Part shown: piece after piece, positions 60,600-64,000 of the stretch | How the letters are laid out: each line of letters starts with the position of its first letter | How positions within the stretch are numbered: the first letter of the stretch is position 1 | Assembly: GCA_024699855.1 (NCBI GenBank) | Contig: JAMPIQ010000002.1 | Coordinates: forward strand, 7,316,001 to 7,380,000 | Direction of reading: 5' to 3' | Length of the DNA stretch: 64,000 nucleotides | From: Aphelenchoides besseyi | Lineage: Eukaryota; Nematoda; Chromadorea; Rhabditida; Aphelenchoididae | Notes under the pieces: generated by a model | Database searches by the model: none | The model's input: the letters and a program-made list of their open reading frames with translations, nothing else | Told to the model about the DNA's origin: nothing | Made by a program: the position numbers and the translations under genes

Positions 60600-60994
60600 T
60601 TATTTTGATTCTCGATCTTTACGTCTTGATATCTTAGTCGATTCGAGAGTTCGTTTGAGAAAGTTCTTGTTCGTACTCAAAGATGTTGGTTTAATCCCTA
60701 GAGGAATGAGTTAGAACAAAATAAAAGAAGAAACTCACAGCCTTGAGCTCCCATGGTTTTTGCTCGTTCAGCTCCACGTTGACTTTCACGCATCAAAGCT
60801 TCGGCTGCTTTACGTCGAAGCTCAAGTGCTGAATCGTCTTCCGAAACTTCAGATTTGACGTCCACAGATTTTGAAGTTTCTGGCTCAGCGGTTTCAACCC
60901 TCTGCTTCTTTCTTGCCGCTTGGAACATGGCTTGTGCACAATTGAAGCGTTTAACTGTCGTCTTGTTGTTCTCCGTCTTTTCATTTGTTGACAT
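60600..60994 (-). CDS. Small charged protein with C-terminal MGAQGW...TNKNFL motif, unknown
   Basis: Exon 1 (MSTNEKTENNKTTVKRFNCA ... RRKAAEALMRESQRGAERAK) is charged and likely disordered or helical. An in-phase short intron (about 60703-60738) joins it to MGAQGWIKPTSLSTNKNFLK, RTLESTKISRRKDRESK. The Trp codon is restored across the splice junction, supporting the model. The basic C-terminus could be a nuclear localisation signal. I do not know the family, though the compact GW and NKxFL block looks like a conserved short linear module. About 120 residues. Confidence 0.65.
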
Positions 60995-61272
60995 CTTCGA
61001 CGACTGAAATTCCGATTCTTAATGCGACGCAGCAAACAATTGTAATTAACTGATTGGTAGACAAGAAGTTCACTTTAATTCCCGACAACGTTTGCAATTA
61101 CTAAGTTTAATGATTGAACACAGGACATAAGGGAAAGGCGATAGGTAAAGTCAGTGGCAAAATTACAAGAGATTAGGACCCGTTAGTGGAAAGAAAATCC
61201 GCGATAAAAGTTTGTTGATTCCCGTTCGTGTTCCAGAGGCACCCGTTTAGATTTCTAAGTGTGTTTGGTCGA
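60995..61272. other. Short intergenic
   Basis: 5' flank of the small gene and 3' flank of the IQSEC gene. Nothing else seen. Confidence 0.5.
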
Positions 61273-63987
61273 TTATGCTGCTCCGTTCAGTTGTTCTGCT
61301 TCTAATTCACGTACAAACTCTTCTTTCTCGTTTTTAAATGGCGGATCAACTCGACGTCGCAACTCCAAACCGATTCGAATTCGCTCCATTTCGTCGCATT
61401 CGGCCACAGATTCTTGAACATCGGCAATGAAACGCGATCTGAGAATAAGATGAAAATCAATTGGAGTACAACAGACACTTACCGATCACTTGCGTTCTTA
61501 GCGTTCAAATACAAATGAGTGCCATTCGGCAAAATTAATCGCAACGCAAATTCGTAGCCATCGATCTTCGTCTCATCGATGCGAAGACCGAGCAGCGGGC
61601 TCCAATGTCGGAGAGTGTACTGAGGAGCATCTTTTCGTGTATTTACAGTCTTTGTGATTAAAATAAGATCGTTGAAAAGAAAGATGTCGCGTTGATGAGC
61701 ATTCGCTGATTGTCTTTTTTGTGGTGATGCGATCTGATTGACTCGACAATAGCAAATTAGACGACGATGTGGTTCAACAAGTCGTGGCTTATCTCGGCCG
61801 GTAATCGTTTGATCGACACGGAAAACTTGAGCACAGTGATCAGCCCCTGCACGAATTTCGTTGTCTTTGATTCGATTGTAAATATCCAACAACAACTCTC
61901 TGAAAGTCATAGTTGAGACGCTTGAAAGTAAAAGTACTTACTCGTCAAAGTACCGACTATCTTCAGCGTTCCGTGTGTTTCTTACAAACTGCTCAGCAGT
62001 CATCTTCTGGGTGGCGCGAATCGACGGTGAATGCAAATCGGTGTTGAGCATAATAACCGCAAAAGCCAAAACGTAGATTCCATCTGTTGCAACGTCGGCC
62101 AAACGTGAAATGTTCGCATTTCGATAGTGTCGAGCAAATACCTAAAGAACAAACTCAATTATATGACCAAATGAACGTTCTCGAACCTGCATCACATGAT
62201 CGATTTTCTGCGCCTCCGTCGGCAACTGGAAGACATGAACCATGGCGCGAATAGCTTCATCAATTCCAAGCTCATTCATTGGAATTTCCTTCAGAACTGC
62301 GTCGAGCAATTGAAGATGATAATCGGAACGCAACGTTCCCAAAAGCTCACCAATCTGTTTCTTACTGACTCCTCTACGCGTCTTCAAGAATTTGGCTACC
62401 GATTCTGGATGATCGTCAACGAAACGCCAATCGATCAAGAAGCGTAGACCACGTTCGGGTTTCTTGTTGAACATGTTCAAAGCAACTCGATACATTCTCC
62501 GTCTTTGTTGTTCGAGAGTTGCGGTCGAAGCGTCGCCGCTCACGATGCCATTCGATTCGCTGTCGTTGGCCGTCGAAGTGGACGAAGTTGTGGCACTGTG
62601 AGCCAGTCGATGGTGCATGGGAGAGAATACATCCGGATGAAATTCTCGAACCTTCGATGTACCACGAACGAGCATCATACTGAAAAAGAAAAATGATTGT
62701 GCTGACAAGTGAATGAATCAAAACGGCGCTCTGGTGGTGAAAAGCGCGAAAGCCGCGAGCCGAAATGACCGGCGCACTCGAGGACCAAAACCGGCGGAAA
62801 CGTTTGGCTGTCGCACGCATGAAAAGGACCAGCGCGTACGGACGCTCTGACCAATTCAAATGCGCGATTGTTTTTGTAGGAAGATCAAAGGTAATTACGC
62901 AAAGTGCTTACAATCACGAACGTCCGATTTTCGTGGCCAAATTGTGTGCGGAATCGAATGCAAGAACGAGCAAATGTCGGCAAATGAGCGAAACAACAAA
63001 TTTCGCAAACACGCGACAGCGCAGAAACCGAACGGCCGTCTCCGATCGCTCTCCCTTTGCTCTTTTTCGCGATAATCAATCCGAGAAACCGCCGGAATGC
63101 GTCGGAATCGCCAATCGTCTCGTCGTTTGCCGAACATCGAATTCATTTTGCAAAGAAATCCGGAAACTAACTGCAAGAATTCAGGGAGCTAATTCCCGCT
63201 TTAACCGTTCGCTGACGTCCAAAGAAAACGTGTGTGCGACGTCAACGATTCTCTCGAATTGACCCCAAATTCCCAACTTTGATAACAAACTTCTAATCCG
63301 AAAGGAAAAACTGAGCGGATTTTGGTTTTTTGCGTTGGCGTGAGTTTCGAACAAAAAATTCCAAACGCGTCGAGTGGATCCGAAAATTTTTTGTTGATCA
63401 TCGTCGGAAAGCGCGAACGTCCGTTAATTTTCTTATCAACAGACGACGCAATCAAACGAATGGAAGCCACGACATTAAAGCGATGAATCAGAGGTGAGAG
63501 AGGAGAGGGGAAACGCTAATTCACACCTATCAATTTGAACGAAGTTCATGTCCGATGAAGCCGAAGAGTTCCTGCCGTCGACCATACGCGGCAAACTGTG
63601 CGTTTGGTAAACGTTGCGATGAGCGGGCGAAAGATTCGCAGAATCGTTCGGAGTTAAGGAAGACGAGCTGGTGCTGGGCGTAGCGAACGGAATCGAGTTG
63701 ATTCCAACCCTCGTAACACAACGCGATTGGACCCACACAACCGGAGAGGTGCCACCGATACAACGCGAGTTGGTCGTGCTTGTGTTAAAAATGTGCCGTT
63801 GACTTAATCTCGGCGACATCATCATTTCGTTGTGTTCGCCGTTTACTTTCTCGGCACATGGAGTTGAGTTTTTACGAGGCGAATGAGTGGTTGTTTGTCC
63901 ATTTTTCTGAGCTAATTGAGCTCGTAATGAGTTCATTGGCTGGTACCTGAAATCAACGGAAATCGAAAACAAAATAAAAACGTTCAA
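61273..63987 (-). CDS. iqsec: IQSEC/BRAG-type Arf guanine-nucleotide exchange factor (partial, continues past right edge)
   Basis: Activates Arf GTPases (Arf6 in BRAG proteins) at membranes. The Sec7 domain is complete: RMYRVALNMFNKKPERGLRF, the catalytic Glu finger in KKQIGELLGTLRS, and motif 2 in VLAFAVIMLNTDLHSPSIRA. A BRAG-type PH domain follows (RRLICYCRVNQI, QRDIFLFNDLILITKTVN, ANGTHLYL-like strand as LPNGTHLYLNAKNASDRSRF), then a helical end (EECDEMERIRI-like) and the tail LEAEQLNGAA. Upstream, a Ser/Thr-rich exon (about 63527-63950, MNSLRAQLAQKNGQTTTHSP) ends in phase 2 at GATAG, matching the phase of the exon beginning at about 62680. It is likely part of the gene across an intron of about 840 nt, unusually long here. 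Earlier exons, including any IQ motif, are outside the window. Confidence 0.85.
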
Positions 63988-64000
63988 ACCTTGTCATTGT

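Noticed and set aside
1..64000. Alternative genetic code (TGA as Trp)
   Set aside because: TGA ends clearly recognised genes such as the Ly6 gene, K2P channel and FEZF, so it is a stop here.

Overview
The window is eukaryotic and most likely from a free-living or parasitic nematode. Introns are very short (mostly about 36-50 nt) with TTTAG or TTTCAG acceptors. Many start codons lie a few bases downstream of an unpaired 3' splice acceptor, as expected for spliced-leader trans-splicing. The gene families also fit nematodes: an Ig+DB-module+FN3 protein, a Ly6/ET-module protein, a SPE-42-like DC-STAMP protein, a K2P channel and a GATA factor. The species cannot be named from the sequence alone. 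No transposon, CRISPR array, tRNA or rRNA was recognised.

Layout. 0-7.3 kb (+): two multi-span membrane proteins flank a disrupted HMG-box gene, followed by eEF1B-gamma. 7.8-11.7 kb (-): exportin-1. 13.7-14.7 kb (+): a small Cys-rich secreted gene with two alternative 3' ends. 15.0-17.8 kb (-): an SLC26 anion transporter. 17.8-20.8 kb: a 3-kb gene-poor gap. 20.8-23.5 kb (+): a K2P channel and a TATA-driven secreted protein that runs tail-to-tail into ribosomal protein SA (-). 25.5-27.3 kb (-): a BPI/LBP-like lipid-binding protein. 28.1-29.9 kb (+): a remarkable Gly-rich repeat protein. 31.0-44.6 kb (-): Ig-DB-FN3 protein, p115/USO1, RNPS1, a tiny tail-anchored protein, a weak membrane gene, a DC-STAMP/RING (SPE-42-like) protein and a FEZF zinc-finger factor. 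45.8-50.3 kb (-): a winged-helix protein and a GATA factor. 50.3-55.7 kb: gene-poor, probably the GATA factor's upstream region. 55.7-64 kb: mitochondrial L15, JMJD6, RPL32, ERH (+), two small unknown genes and an IQSEC/BRAG Arf-GEF that runs off the right edge.

Most genes are unrelated housekeeping or tissue genes; translation and RNA genes (eEF1B-gamma, RPSA, RPL32, MRPL15, RNPS1, JMJD6, ERH) are over-represented but do not form one pathway. The observations most worth following are the TSAYF/STMTA repeat protein, whose exons are all phase 1; the Ly6 gene with interchangeable secreted or hydrophobic-tailed 3' ends; the HMG-box gene with two in-frame stops; and a FEZF finger with C-x-C spacing. 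All spliced models were joined by hand from reading frames, splice sites and phase, so exon edges in divergent regions may be off.
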